The translations under genes and the position numbers were made by a program. From assembly GCA_944990035.1 (NCBI GenBank), contig CALYLX010000150.1, positions 62,001 through 126,000 on the forward strand: DNA of 64,000 bases, in the 5' to 3' direction. Below the pieces are notes generated by a model. The model worked only from the letters and a program-made list of their open reading frames with translations. It did no database searches and had not been told where the DNA came from. The stretch's first letter is position 1, and each line of letters starts with the position of its first letter. This DNA is from Clitopilus passeckerianus (lineage: Eukaryota > Basidiomycota > Agaricomycetes > Agaricales > Entolomataceae). Of this stretch, positions 10,375 through 20,955 are shown piece after piece.

Positions 10375-13300
10375 ATGTCGTCAAACGTCAAGAACTTTGT
10401 TCCCATTTTTGATGGAAGTAACTGGATCCAATGGTCGGAACAGATGAAAGCCTATCTCCGATCAAAAGGAGTGTGGCAGTACACGAACGGCGGTATTCCC
10501 CGCCCGACTGAGTCATCTCCACCTAAGCCGGAAGAGACTAAGGCAGCACAGGATTGGGACTGCAAAGATGATCAAGCTATCGGCGACATCACTTTGACAC
10601 TTTCCCAGGGTATGCGCGTTCACGTTGGAGACACTGCCAAGGAAACTTGGGACAGTCTCGAGAAAGCATATGCTACCCCTGGCCCATCCGTCGTCTTTGT
10701 CGACTTTAAGAAAGCTATTGCATTCAAGTTGGATGGCTCCGCCCCAACTCCGCAAATAAGCAATCTTAATGTGTTGTTTGAGCGTCTCGACTCCAATTTA
10801 GGAGACGCCAAAATCCCTGAGTTTATCAAAGCAATGATCTTGCTTGCTGCTATCCCCGCCAAATGGGATGCAGTTGCAGCCATGCAACTGTCAAGCGGCA
10901 AGAAGATTGCCGATCTGAAGTTTGTTGACATCAGAGCGGCCATCATTGCTGAAGCTGAACGCCGATCCTCTGGTGTTTCTGGCTCCGCCCACAAGATTTC
11001 TGCTGTCAAGCGCAAGGGTTTTGATCCGAAACACAAAAAGGGTCAAAACCAACAGCAGTCTAAGCCGCAAGGCGAATCTTCGGGCTCTTCTGACAAGAAG
11101 AAGAAAACTCGCCGTGCTAACACCAGCAAAGGGAACAAGCAACAATCCGGTAACGCCAATGTGGTCCTAGGCTTTGCTTCGGCAGCCATCCATCAACCCC
11201 CTGCTCCTGTAGCTCCATCTCCACCGACGACCTCTAAGGTCGCTCTCATTAGCCGTCTTGGTGTCACGCTCTCTGAACGTGTTTCACCACCCGCTTCGTG
11301 GACTGGTCCCGGTAAATCCGGTGATCAAGTTGACCCCCGATACGCACAAGCCAAGGCGTTCCTCGAACGCATGAACATGCCTATCGAACGCAGGTATCTT
11401 TCGCCTTTGATGGCAAAGTTCCATGAGGATCGCCAATTCACTGATCGTGAACTCCTCTTGGCATGCGGTATCCACGACTATAACATCCGGGTGGGTTGTC
11501 TCCCAGGCTACTGGGACACCAAACGTGTTATTGACGGTGTTGAAAAGGATTATGCTACGATCCTTCGGGAGAATTGCCCTTACCCTCATCTCTTGGATTG
11601 CGTCAATGACGAATCATGTGAGCATCCTGATCACGCCAAGTATGAAGAGGAGCTGACGTGTCAACTTCGTTGTGGCTGCTGGGTAGCACCTAGCAAACTG
11701 CCACTTGTACACGCCAGCAACTGCGGCAAAACCATTGACCCGCGCCAACGTCCGTCCAAAAAATCTTCTAAGGACAAGCGCGCCGATAAGATTGACGATT
11801 CCCCTCGCCCAAAGAAGCGTTCTCGCTCTCTTACCCCTTTCGAATTTGATGGCCCTGCCATCACTAGCAATTGGGCCGAGGAAATGGAAATCGAAGATCA
11901 GCGTCAAGGTTCTCCCATGGTCACTGGTGAGCAGTTGGAGGAAACTGTCGATCTTGATATGGACGACAGGCAAGTACCATTTTCACATGATATCAGATCC
12001 TGTGCTAATCAAAAAGTCATAGTGACGCCTTCTACGATTCACTCTTCGGAGAAGATTCGGTGGAACCAGCGACAGCTTAATTCTCGCAATCACACGGACT
12101 TTTTTGATACTTTACATACGCACATTTCGGACTCTATGCATACCTCCCCTATGATTTGTATGCCCGTACTAGGATCTGTGACTCAAACGTCACAACAATA
12201 TGACAATCATGCTGCTAAATGTACAACTTGCCGAAAGGGAAAAGTTCCTGAAAACGGAACAGCCAACTGGATAATGGATTCCGGAGCGTCAATGCATTTG
12301 ACACACACTCTTGATGACTTTGCAGACTTTGAAGAAGGCGACTTCGGATCAGTCATCACTGCTAACGGAAGAGGCAAAGTCGTTGGCAGAGGCACTGTCA
12401 TCTTAAGACACAAACTCGAGAAACCCGGTTCCAAGCAGACGGTAGAAATAACCTCACGGTTGTATCCTGTCTACTACTTCCCAGAGCTCTCAGTAAGACT
12501 TTTGTCTATGGGACGTTTTCTACAAGACGATGGTCTGCTACTTCGTGGATCATCATCTAGCATGTATTTCTATTCTAAGGAAGAAAATCGTGCTATGATG
12601 CAGTGCAAACCGCATTGTCCTGGCGAAACGCTATATTGGCTTAGTACCCAAATATCTACTCCTGACACTGCCATGCCGGCAATCGTTAATACGAATACCG
12701 ACTATGACATGTGGCACAAACGCTTTGGACACCCCTCCAAAGAAGTGCTTAAACGTGCTCAGGTGCATACACGCGGTGTTCCACAGAAGCTTGAATTTCC
12801 CAAGCAAAACCCCGTATGCAAAGGATGTTCTTTAGGGAAGATGCCATCAAAATCCTTCCCGACATCCGAAACACGTGCTTCAAAGCCATTTGAGTTGATA
12901 CACTCCGATCTCAAGGAATTTCCGACTAGATCGTATCATGGCTACAAGTATATCATCACATTCCTCTGCGATCATTCATCACATGTCTGGATTGGTTTCC
13001 TTAAAAAGAAATCGGATGCCATCCAGAAGATGGAAGAATTTGAAGCGATGGTCAAAAATCGTTTCAGTTCATCTATCAAATCATGGCGCATTGATGGGGG
13101 TGGTGAATTCATGAAATTTGAAGCCGCGTTACGCAAATTAGGCATCGAGGTTCACAAAAGCGCTCCACACACGCCTCAACAAAATGGCCGTGCGGAACGA
13201 CTTAATCGTACCATTATGGACAAAGCAGAGTCTATGCGACATGAGGCCTGCTTACCTCCATCCTGGTGGGAATTCAGCGTGGAACATGCGACTCATCTTA

Positions 13301-13686
13301 TAAATCGCACTCCAATTAGACGACTCAAATGGGTCACACCACATGAGATCATTCACAAGGAGAAACCGGACATTACTCATTTCCGAGTGTTCGGATGTGG
13401 AGCCTACGTCTATCTACCCGAGGACAAACGTGTCAATAAACTATCCCCCAAAAGCGAAATGATGGTTTATCTTGGCCAACCTCGTGGCACCAAAGGGTAC
13501 CTGTTCATGCGGACGCATAACAATACTCTATTTATAGGCACCACAGCGACTTTTGATGAAACCTTGTTCCCAAGGTGCCCTGATCAAAAACAACGTGGCA
13601 TTACACGTGTCGGCGATAAGCCAATCCTTCGACGGATTTGGAGGATGATACCCCAAATCAACCTATTCCTGAAGAAACGGGGATGA
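10375..13686 (+). CDS. Copia Gag-protease-integrase ORF
   Basis: 1103 codons from the ATG at 10375. Residues 1 to about 210 are a copia-type Gag domain (FDGSNWIQWSEQMKAYL), followed by a very basic stretch (about 213-260). A region of about 290-470 has no usual copia counterpart and includes a Cys/His cluster (about 400-450), then a basic PKKRSRS segment. No CCHC zinc knuckle was found. The aspartic protease motif is NWIMDSGAS near residue 631. The GAG-pre-integrase motif WHKRFGHP and a CxxC pair follow. The integrase core carries HSD (about 844), RIDGGGEF (about 907) and QQNGRAERLNR (about 940). The frame ends in non-homologous residues after about nt 13620, so the polyprotein frame is lost before RT. 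Confidence 0.92.
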   Translation: MSSNVKNFVPIFDGSNWIQWSEQMKAYLRSKGVWQYTNGGIPRPTESSPPKPEETKAAQDWDCKDDQAIGDITLTLSQGMRVHVGDTAKETWDSLEKAYATPGPSVVFVDFKKAIAFKLDGSAPTPQISNLNVLFERLDSNLGDAKIPEFIKAMILLAAIPAKWDAVAAMQLSSGKKIADLKFVDIRAAIIAEAERRSSGVSGSAHKISAVKRKGFDPKHKKGQNQQQSKPQGESSGSSDKKKKTRRANTSKGNKQQSGNANVVLGFASAAIHQPPAPVAPSPPTTSKVALISRLGVTLSERVSPPASWTGPGKSGDQVDPRYAQAKAFLERMNMPIERRYLSPLMAKFHEDRQFTDRELLLACGIHDYNIRVGCLPGYWDTKRVIDGVEKDYATILRENCPYPHLLDCVNDESCEHPDHAKYEEELTCQLRCGCWVAPSKLPLVHASNCGKTIDPRQRPSKKSSKDKRADKIDDSPRPKKRSRSLTPFEFDGPAITSNWAEEMEIEDQRQGSPMVTGEQLEETVDLDMDDRQVPFSHDIRSCANQKVIVTPSTIHSSEKIRWNQRQLNSRNHTDFFDTLHTHISDSMHTSPMICMPVLGSVTQTSQQYDNHAAKCTTCRKGKVPENGTANWIMDSGASMHLTHTLDDFADFEEGDFGSVITANGRGKVVGRGTVILRHKLEKPGSKQTVEITSRLYPVYYFPELSVRLLSMGRFLQDDGLLLRGSSSSMYFYSKEENRAMMQCKPHCPGETLYWLSTQISTPDTAMPAIVNTNTDYDMWHKRFGHPSKEVLKRAQVHTRGVPQKLEFPKQNPVCKGCSLGKMPSKSFPTSETRASKPFELIHSDLKEFPTRSYHGYKYIITFLCDHSSHVWIGFLKKKSDAIQKMEEFEAMVKNRFSSSIKSWRIDGGGEFMKFEAALRKLGIEVHKSAPHTPQQNGRAERLNRTIMDKAESMRHEACLPPSWWEFSVEHATHLINRTPIRRLKWVTPHEIIHKEKPDITHFRVFGCGAYVYLPEDKRVNKLSPKSEMMVYLGQPRGTKGYLFMRTHNNTLFIGTTATFDETLFPRCPDQKQRGITRVGDKPILRRIWRMIPQINLFLKKRG

Positions 13687-16027
13687 TGATAACTCTGGAA
13701 CGGCTCCAGGACCATCACATCCAAATGATCACGCTTCACATGATCATTCCCGATCCTCTTCTCCCTCTCCACCTTCCTCTCCGCGCTTATCAAGCAAGGA
13801 TAAGGGTAAACAGTCCTACAGACCTAACCCGACGGAAGAGGATGCTCCAAGTGATCCTAATCCGGACACATGGACTCCACCTCACACAATTCCATCACGG
13901 AACAACTTTGACCCTCAGAATAGCCGAGGTGATTCTTCAAACACCACTGAGCCACGTCGAGGTACACGTGTGAGGAATGTTACTCGAAGACCGGGTAACA
14001 TCTACGGCGAAGACCGGTTACCTTCTGAAATATTGAAGGAAACTATTGCATCAGAGCGAAAATGGAAACGCACTGTAGGCATTCCAAATGAACACCGGCT
14101 GTACGCACCAAACCTACCGAAGCCAAAGAGAAAGAGCAATCAATCATCTTCTCAAATGACTTCAACTAGGCCAGATGCACCGGTTACTAGCGAACAACCT
14201 CCAAGCAATACCGTAGATCAAGGAGAGACAGGCGATAACATGGATACATCCCCGGATGATCATCCAAAGAATCAACAACCTAATGATGAAGATCAGATGG
14301 ACGTTGATCTCGCCTGGTTGCACAATGCGTGCAAGGATGGAGGAGAGCCTCTGATCCAATACTTGCTCCATCAGGCTAATATGACTATGTCATCTGATGA
14401 GAATGCAACACCACCGGATCATGCACTTCTATCTGATGGAAAGAACCGTCTTCCATCAAACATTCGCGAAATGCAATTTCGTGATATTGCTCGACTGCCA
14501 AAAGCGGAGCAACAGGAATGGATGAAAGCGGCACAATTGGAGTTAGAGGCACTCCGAGAACGTGACGTTTTTGAACTTGTTGATTTGCCTAAAGGCCGCA
14601 AAGTGGTTAAAAACCGCTGGGTCTTCGACATCAAAACTGATGGTCGGAAAAAGGCTAGACTCGTTGCCAAAGGTTTCTCACAGATCGAGGGTATAGATTT
14701 TGACGAGATCTTTTCCCCAGTTGTACGATTTGAGACTGTGCGCCTATTATTTGCCCTTGCGGCATTAGAAGGCTGGCACATAGAAGGTGTTGATGTCAAA
14801 TCCGCTTTCTTGTATGGACTACTCGATGAGGAAATCTATATGTCACAACCTGAAGGTTTCGCTGTCAAAGGCCAAGAACACAAAGTCTTGCGTCTCAAAA
14901 GAGCTCTATATGGGCTTAAGCAAGCATCACTCTCGTGGTGGCGAGAAATGTCAAAGTCAATGGAAGCACTTGGCTTTAAACGCACTATCTCTGATGCCGG
15001 CGTGTTCGTTTACCGAACCAATGATGGCAAGATAGTCATTGCCATTGTCTATGTTGATGACGCCCTGTTCTTCGGATCAGATCGGAACCTTGTTCTGAAG
15101 AAAAAATCCGAATTTATGAAGAAGTGGGAGTGTCGTGACCTTGGAGAAGCTAAGGAATTCCTACGCATGAGAATTTCTCGGACTGGTAACACGATCAAAC
15201 TTGATCAGGTGCCATATCTCAAAAAGGTCCTACAGCGTTTTGGAATGACTAATGCTAAACCTACTCCGACACCGCTACCAACTGGTTGGAAGCCCAAGGC
15301 TAACGCTCAGGCTCCAGACCCACAACTTCGTTCACAGTTTCAATCCGTAATCGGATCACTACTGTATCTGATGCTGGGCACCCGACCGGACATCGCTTAC
15401 GCTGTAATCAAGTTGTCGCAGTTCTCTGCTAATCCTTCCAAGGAACATCTTGATAAGGCTAAATATATTCTACGATACCTTATTGGAACTCAAGAATATG
15501 CACTCGTTTACAACGGTGCATCCAATAAAGGTTTAGTAGCATTTACAGACAGTGATTGGGCATCTGATGAGAATACCCGCCGATCCGTATCCGGATTTTT
15601 CATGAAACTTGCTGATGGAATCATCTGTTGGCAATCACGTGCACAAAAAACAATTGCACTCTCGTCTACTGAAGCCGAATACATGGCCTTGTCTGACACA
15701 TGTAGACAAGTCACATGGCTTCAATCTCTCCTTTCCGAGATCGGGATTGAATATGATACGACACCTATCGCTGGTGACAACCAAGGGTCGTTATTCATTG
15801 CATCAAACCCTGTTCAGGAAAAACGAACGAAACACATTGACATCCGCTATCACTATATTCGTGAATGCATTGAAAATGGCATCGTCAATGTTGAGTTCAT
15901 ACCAGGAGAACAAAACCCGGCAGATATGTTCACAAAAAATCTGGGACATGTCAAATTCCGAAAATTCCGAAGCCAATTGGGACTTGAGTTCTACTCGACC
16001 AAGTCATCCGCTCAGAAAACTACCTAG
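13682..16027 (+). CDS. Copia reverse transcriptase-RNase H ORF, separated by frameshift
   Basis: It continues the polyprotein in another frame: a Ser/Pro-rich linker from about 13682, then RT (VKNRWVFDIKTDG, ARLVAKGFSQ, DVKSAFLYG, catalytic YVDDALFFG near 15050) and RNase H (FTDSDWASD near 15545, SSTEAEYMAL, KHIDIRYHYIRE). The stop is TAG at 16025-16027, just before the purine tract. No ATG is appropriate for the start. It is normally expressed as part of Gag-Pol, and here it is out of frame with the upstream ORF. Confidence 0.9.
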   Translation, partial: DDDNSGTAPGPSHPNDHASHDHSRSSSPSPPSSPRLSSKDKGKQSYRPNPTEEDAPSDPNPDTWTPPHTIPSRNNFDPQNSRGDSSNTTEPRRGTRVRNVTRRPGNIYGEDRLPSEILKETIASERKWKRTVGIPNEHRLYAPNLPKPKRKSNQSSSQMTSTRPDAPVTSEQPPSNTVDQGETGDNMDTSPDDHPKNQQPNDEDQMDVDLAWLHNACKDGGEPLIQYLLHQANMTMSSDENATPPDHALLSDGKNRLPSNIREMQFRDIARLPKAEQQEWMKAAQLELEALRERDVFELVDLPKGRKVVKNRWVFDIKTDGRKKARLVAKGFSQIEGIDFDEIFSPVVRFETVRLLFALAALEGWHIEGVDVKSAFLYGLLDEEIYMSQPEGFAVKGQEHKVLRLKRALYGLKQASLSWWREMSKSMEALGFKRTISDAGVFVYRTNDGKIVIAIVYVDDALFFGSDRNLVLKKKSEFMKKWECRDLGEAKEFLRMRISRTGNTIKLDQVPYLKKVLQRFGMTNAKPTPTPLPTGWKPKANAQAPDPQLRSQFQSVIGSLLYLMLGTRPDIAYAVIKLSQFSANPSKEHLDKAKYILRYLIGTQEYALVYNGASNKGLVAFTDSDWASDENTRRSVSGFFMKLADGIICWQSRAQKTIALSSTEAEYMALSDTCRQVTWLQSLLSEIGIEYDTTPIAGDNQGSLFIASNPVQEKRTKHIDIRYHYIRECIENGIVNVEFIPGEQNPADMFTKNLGHVKFRKFRSQLGLEFYSTKSSAQKTT

Positions 16028-16033
16028 TTGTTC

Positions 16034-16047
16034 TTAGCGAGGGGGTG
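16034..16047 (+). other. Polypurine tract of copia element
   Basis: TTAGCGAGGGGGTG lies immediately before the 3' LTR. A purine-rich run here primes plus-strand synthesis. Confidence 0.6.
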
Positions 16048-16461
16048 TGTTGAACTTGACGCGTCTCACATCTTTGTCACATGAACAGTCACGTGACACC
16101 ACATGACTACAAATCACATTACTTGATTGCGTCATTATCACGACATACACACGTGGAGCATTACAAATACTTCTAGCACATTCCGCTCCACAATGACATC
16201 ATCATGACTCACGTATGACTCATTCTTCGTCATTCCTTGTGTATTCCATACTATATTTAGCACAGAACATTCTAGATATGCTTACATATACATGGTCTGT
16301 GCACTCTATCCTTTTGTATAAATACTAGCAGTAGTTTACCTCAATACAACAAGGAGTTACACTTCTTTTCTCTCTAGTTCGCTCTCACAGCCTCACTCTA
16401 CTCTACCCCAGGTTAGTAGCCTTACTGCACCTTCCCTCGCTGGGGGTGTGCCTGTTCGACA
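16048..16461 (+). repeat. 3' LTR of copia element
   Basis: 414 bp, apparently identical to the 5' LTR, followed by the TGACG duplication at 16462-16466 and the resumed P450 exon. Confidence 0.95.
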
Positions 16462-17360
16462 TGACGTTGACGTACCTTTTCTTCACAATGTTGCTCTTCC
16501 CCGATTGTCAAAGGCGAGCCCAGCAGGAGATTGATACGGTCGTTGGGAATGGCCGCCTCCCGGATTTCCGTGATCATGCTTCGTTGCCTTACATCGAAGG
16601 TATTTACCAGGAGATTTTGAGGTATGTACCCTTCCCCTTGTATTCTTTTGGGATGTCTACTAACATATTGGTGGAGGTGGTATCCTGTATCTCCATTGGA
16701 TAGGTTGAAGTTATTTTCTTTTTGATTGTAGTGAGATTTGACCTTACCAATGGCAAATAGGGGTCCCTCACCGCTCCGGGGAGGACGACGTCTACAACGG
16801 AATGTTCATCCCCAAAGGAAGTGTGATAATCGCCAACATTAAGTAAGCTTCTATGAAGACCATCACAATCAACGTAGCTAATCAACCCCGATAGAGCGAT
16901 GACCCAGAACGAGCGCAGATTTGCAGACCCCACTCGATTCAACCCTGCCCGATATTTGCCCCAGCCGGAGGGAAATAACGAGCCACACCCAGATTTCATA
17001 TTTGGATTTGGACGGAGGTTCGTTCGATTATTTAACTTGAGTAAGATTGACGGTTCAATCATGGCGCCTCAGAATTTGCCCGGAACGGCATTTGGCCAGT
17101 GGAAGCATTTGGGTGGCACTAGCCAGGATTCTTGCAACGTTGGAAATTTCCAAACCACTTGGCGCCGATGGCCTGGAGATTTCACCGAAGTATGAGTTCA
17201 CGTCGGGCCTGACAAGGTTAGTTCCTTTGTGTGACATAATCGACCCTCTTGGCTAAAATATCTCCATAGTCACCCTGTTCCTTTCCGCTGTCAGATCAAG
17301 CCCCGAAATAAAGCGGCTCTCGATCTCATACATGAAGCTCCGACATGGGAGAACAACTAA

Positions 17361-17835
17361 ACCACGGAGGCACCCTTTCCCTCGCATCGTCACAATTATC
17401 TGTAACATTGTAGTAACGAATATCAGAATACAAGCGCCAGACTCCTTGCCATATGTCAGTGTTTCGCGGCGAAATTTTCAGCTCCGAAGGTCGAGTATCA
17501 GCAGGTTGGGACCAACTGACATAGGAACAACGCTCACTGTAACCGAAAGAAGAGAATCGACTTCCTTCGAGAAATCTGACATGAACTTGTTTTGATTTTG
17601 ATCGAAGTAATATGAAGGTTCCTGACGGGTGCTCATCACCCCACCTCCGCCCCTCTGCTTGGCTACCTTATGTTCTTGGAATGCTGCACCCACAATCATT
17701 TGACCAAGGCGACACTTTCAAGATCATTCTGCCTGTCACCCGTCAAAAAGATTTTCTTCAGACCTGGATGCAATTCATGCAACAATAAAGAGATGGCTGG
17801 TGAACTGGGCTGCTTCCCGCCTCGGATTGCATAGC
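17361..17835. other. Intergenic, P450 genes 3-4
   Basis: No gene seen. It should contain the promoter of P450 gene 4. Confidence 0.45.
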
Positions 17836-19960
17836 ATGAGTAGGAATACCCTCTGTCTTATCGCTCTAGTCTGCGGTGTTGTTTGGCTCCGAAGAACAAA
17901 ACGCAGCAAGAATCCTCCGCTTCCACCGAGCCCCCCTGCACACCCTCTGCTAGGTCATGCTCGCTTGATCCCGCCTGAGAAACAAGAGGTAGCATTTTAT
18001 GAGTTAGGCAAGGTGTACGGTATGCTTTTATTCTTGACATGGTTTTCTGCCTACCCATCAGCTTTCTAGGCGACGTAATGTACCTCAGGTTTCCTGGGAG
18101 CAATGTGATCGTTCTCAACAGTGCCGAGGCTGCGAATGATTTACTCGAAAAGCGAGGTGCGATATACAGCGATCGACCGAAGTTTGTAATCTTTGAGTTG
18201 TGAGTAATCTCTATTTCCTTGGTCGACCAATCCTGATCTGGGGATCATTCTGAAGAATGGGATGGATACGAACACTCACGTTCACGGGCTACGGGAAGAT
18301 TTTCCAGACTCATCGACGCCTGTTGCAAGATCACCTTAACACGAGGAAGATCACAAACTACCAGCACATCCAGGAGAGAGAAACCCATATACTTCTGAGG
18401 AACCTATTACAGCACCCAGATGACCGTGAAGATCATCTTATCAGGTCGGTGCGCTCCAATCTAGTATCTTTTATCTTAGAATGCCCATGACATTCTACAG
18501 ATTCTCGACCTCGATCATTCTGAATGTCGCCTATGGATACGGAATAGAAAGCGACCAAGATGAATTCCTGAGGATCACCGCGGGCGTGAATAATGCGATA
18601 AGCAATTGCGGCCCTCCAGGTAGCACTCCCGTCGATTTCCTGCCGTGGCGTGAGTAGACTCGCTCCTCATTTACCAGTGGTCGCCTTTCTGAAGCCTTTC
18701 AGTACAATACTTTCCAAGGTGGTTCCCGGGCACTTACTATGCAAGATTTGCCTGCAAAAACAGGAAACATATTGACGATATGCATGACGTTCCTTTTGAG
18801 AGGGTAAAGAGAGACATGGTACGTGCTGGGTTGGCCGACCTAATCTCTGTTCCTGATGTTTTTCAGGCTGCAGGACTTGCCAAGCCTTCCTTCGTCTCCC
18901 ACCACCTCGAAAACCACAACCGTGAGGGTGAAGATTACAGATTTCCTCTCGTCGATATCAGAGGCGCAGCCGGGGTGATGTACTGTGCTGGAGCGGAGAC
19001 CGTAAGCACCCACGTTCCATGCTCCGTTTGCTACACTAAGGATGGGGATATATAGACTGCAACAACTTTATCTTACCTCTTTTTCTCTATGATTTTACAT
19101 CCGGAAGTGCAGAAAAAGGCTCAGGAAGAAATAGACAGGGTGGTGGGTACCACGCGGCTGCCTGAATTCAGCGATCGTGCCTCGCTTCCGTATGTTGAAG
19201 GGGTTTACCAAGAGATTCTAAGGTACAGCTTTCTCTCACGTTCCGGCCATTGGTTTACTGACATCGTTTCCTAAGATGGTATCCTGCCGTTCCGTTGGGT
19301 AGCTAAATAACTCTACATTAAGGAAGCATGCTTACACAGTGGCGCTCTGCTACCAGGTATCCCTCATCGTTCCTCAGAGGACGATGTCTACAGAGGGTGG
19401 TACATCCCGAAAGGTTCGCTCATCATACCAAATACGAGGTTAGCTTTTACCAGTAGTGATAACTTTCCAGTAGCTGACTTGCTTTGACAGGGGAATGACA
19501 TGGGATGAACGTGTTTATGCCCATCCCATGAAATTCAACCCTCTGAGATATCTTCCGAAGCCCCAAGGGAACAACGAGCCGTTCCCAATGTCAGCATTTG
19601 GATTTGGCAGACGGTATGGGGTACCCTATATTACCTATAATAGGATCTGACGAGTTTCCGACTGCAGCATTTGTCCAGGGAGACATCTGGCCGATGCAAG
19701 CATCTGGATCGCGTTAACTACAATTCTTGCTACCATGGACATCTCGAAAGCTATCGACCAAACTGGGGAAGAAATCACCCCGAAATCTGAATTTACCTCT
19801 GGTATCACAAGGTGAGCGTTTTGAACGTGAATACAGAACCCTTCAACTCATTTGCGGCCCCGACCGTAGTCATCCTGTTCCTTTCCCCTGTGTTATCAAG
19901 CCGCGAACAGAGGTAGCTGCCAGTCTCGTTAACCAAGCCCCCGCATGGGATAGCCAGTAG
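17836..19960 (+). CDS. Cytochrome P450 (array gene 4)
   Basis: Complete P450. The start chosen is ATG 17836 (MSRNTLCLIALVCGVVWL, an ER anchor like that of gene 5); the frame is open upstream but without an ATG. It has the hinge PPLPPSPP, helix C MGWIRTLTF (from about 18257), the I-helix MYCAGAET/T, ExxR EGVYQEILR (about 19195-19222), a 23-nt mini-exon coding WYPAVPLG, the meander exon GMTWDERVYA, and the haem exon FGFGRR joined across an intron to ICPGRHLADAS. It ends APAWDSQ with TAG 19958-19960. Splice sites are canonical and every key residue lost in gene 3 is intact, so this is the best template for judging that pseudogene. Substrate unknown. Confidence 0.88.
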
Positions 19961-20955
19961 ATAACATGTATATCCTTCGGCTCTTTATTGCCTGCCTGGC
20001 GTTTACGGGCCAAAAGCTGAAAGATGAGTCTGAGGCCTATTTCGGGTGATTCTTTGTTGACGCGTTGTTTGGTTGCGAAGGACATCGTGTACGGCCTTTT
20101 TTGCGTGCAACTTGGAAAGTGGGTGGCCATGTTCCTTGAAGCGCGCTTCCGTAGAACTCGTCCGGTATGCATAGTGCACAACAGTCTGCGAAAGGCGAGA
20201 CGATCAAGGATACCGCAGCTCGACGTCCATACAGGTGCAGGAAGGGCCTGATAGCTACCTGTATTGAACGACATTGGCCAAACCAACCGAGTTTGCATCA
20301 AGTTCAGAGCAATTGGTTTCATCTCCCTCGTCTCAATCTCGTTCATCTATGCAGGGCATGTACCCCAAATGATGCCTGATTCACGATGGATACCCACTCA
20401 AATCCCACTTCGTCAAGTAATGAATAGGCCAGGCACCGCCGCACCGCGGTCGTGATGTTAGTCCTGCATCTTCGCCACCTCCATTGATCTCACTGTCCGT
20501 TCTGAGGCGTCGCCAAATGGCCATTCACTTTGTGTACAGACGTCTTGAAACTCAAGAACATGAGGCCAAGGATACCCTTACAGCCGAACGTGGAGGGTAG
20601 CTCCATCCCCGCTTGGTCCCAACATCCGTCGTTTGTTCTTGACAAGGTTCATACCAGCCCCATGTTGCGCAAGGCTGCCAGCCTACTGGCCATCCATAGA
20701 TATAATGGAAATGGGAGGATATGATCTTTGTATAGTCGCGCAGGTCACAATGAGTAAAGTTCTATTATTTCTCAAAATGCCAATACTTAGACTGACTCGC
20801 CCCCTGGGCGAACAGAGGACCCACTCATTTTCTTGGAAACCATCGTTCCGATTCGAGCGATTAAAATCTTCTCACGCCTGACAATCTAACATTATGGCCC
20901 TGCAACATGACGGATACAAATGTAGGGCACGAAAGGTTTTGGGTCTTTCCTAGCC
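19961..20955. other. Intergenic, P450 genes 4-5
   Basis: About 1 kb. A 158-aa minus frame (19870-20346) overlaps the end of gene 4 and has no recognisable motif, so it is not called. No repeats were noticed. Confidence 0.45.

Larger units (their letters stand above)
9730..16461 (+). mobile_element. Ty1/copia LTR retrotransposon, full length
   Basis: A 6732-bp element bounded by two 414-bp LTRs with TG...CA ends (TGTTGAAC...GTTCGACA) and flanked by a 5-bp duplication TGACG (9725-9729 and 16462-16466). The domain order is Gag, protease, integrase, reverse transcriptase, RNase H. Integrase before RT is what defines copia against gypsy. A primer-binding site and a purine-rich tract sit at the expected places. 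No difference between the two LTRs was seen by eye, implying recent insertion. The left duplication consists of the last two bases of the CACTA-like element plus its ACG duplication, so this element landed later, at the edge of the other one. Confidence 0.95.
5482..17360 (+). pseudogene. Cytochrome P450 pseudogene (array gene 3), split by three transposons
   Basis: The ATG at 5482 opens a normal anchor (LVIFLAAGGLAWLI) and hinge (PSLPPGPP). The P450 reading then stops at 5825 inside the AIYS codons and resumes at 7433 after a 1.6-kb element. It continues through helix C (MGWAGSLF, 7523), [10 protein letters not shown] and the I-helix (AAGGET, up to 8261), and is cut again at 8323. It resumes at 16464 with LTYLFFTMLLFP, ExxR (EGIYQEILR) and the C-terminus (APTWENN, TAA 17358-17360). 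Independent decay is visible. The donor after the WYPVSPLG mini-exon reads AT at 16700-16701 instead of GT. The haem loop reads RRICPERHLA, where Glu replaces the near-invariant Gly of FxxGxRxCxG. One upstream donor (gttcat, near 7468) is weak. It is almost certainly non-functional. Confidence 0.9.

Noticed and set aside
13638..13973. 111-aa frame between the copia integrase and RT ORFs
   Set aside because: Only its first ~15 residues belong to the polyprotein; the rest is an off-frame reading of the Ser/Pro linker.
19870..20346. 158-aa minus-strand frame
   Set aside because: It overlaps the end of P450 gene 4 on the opposite strand and has no recognisable domain.
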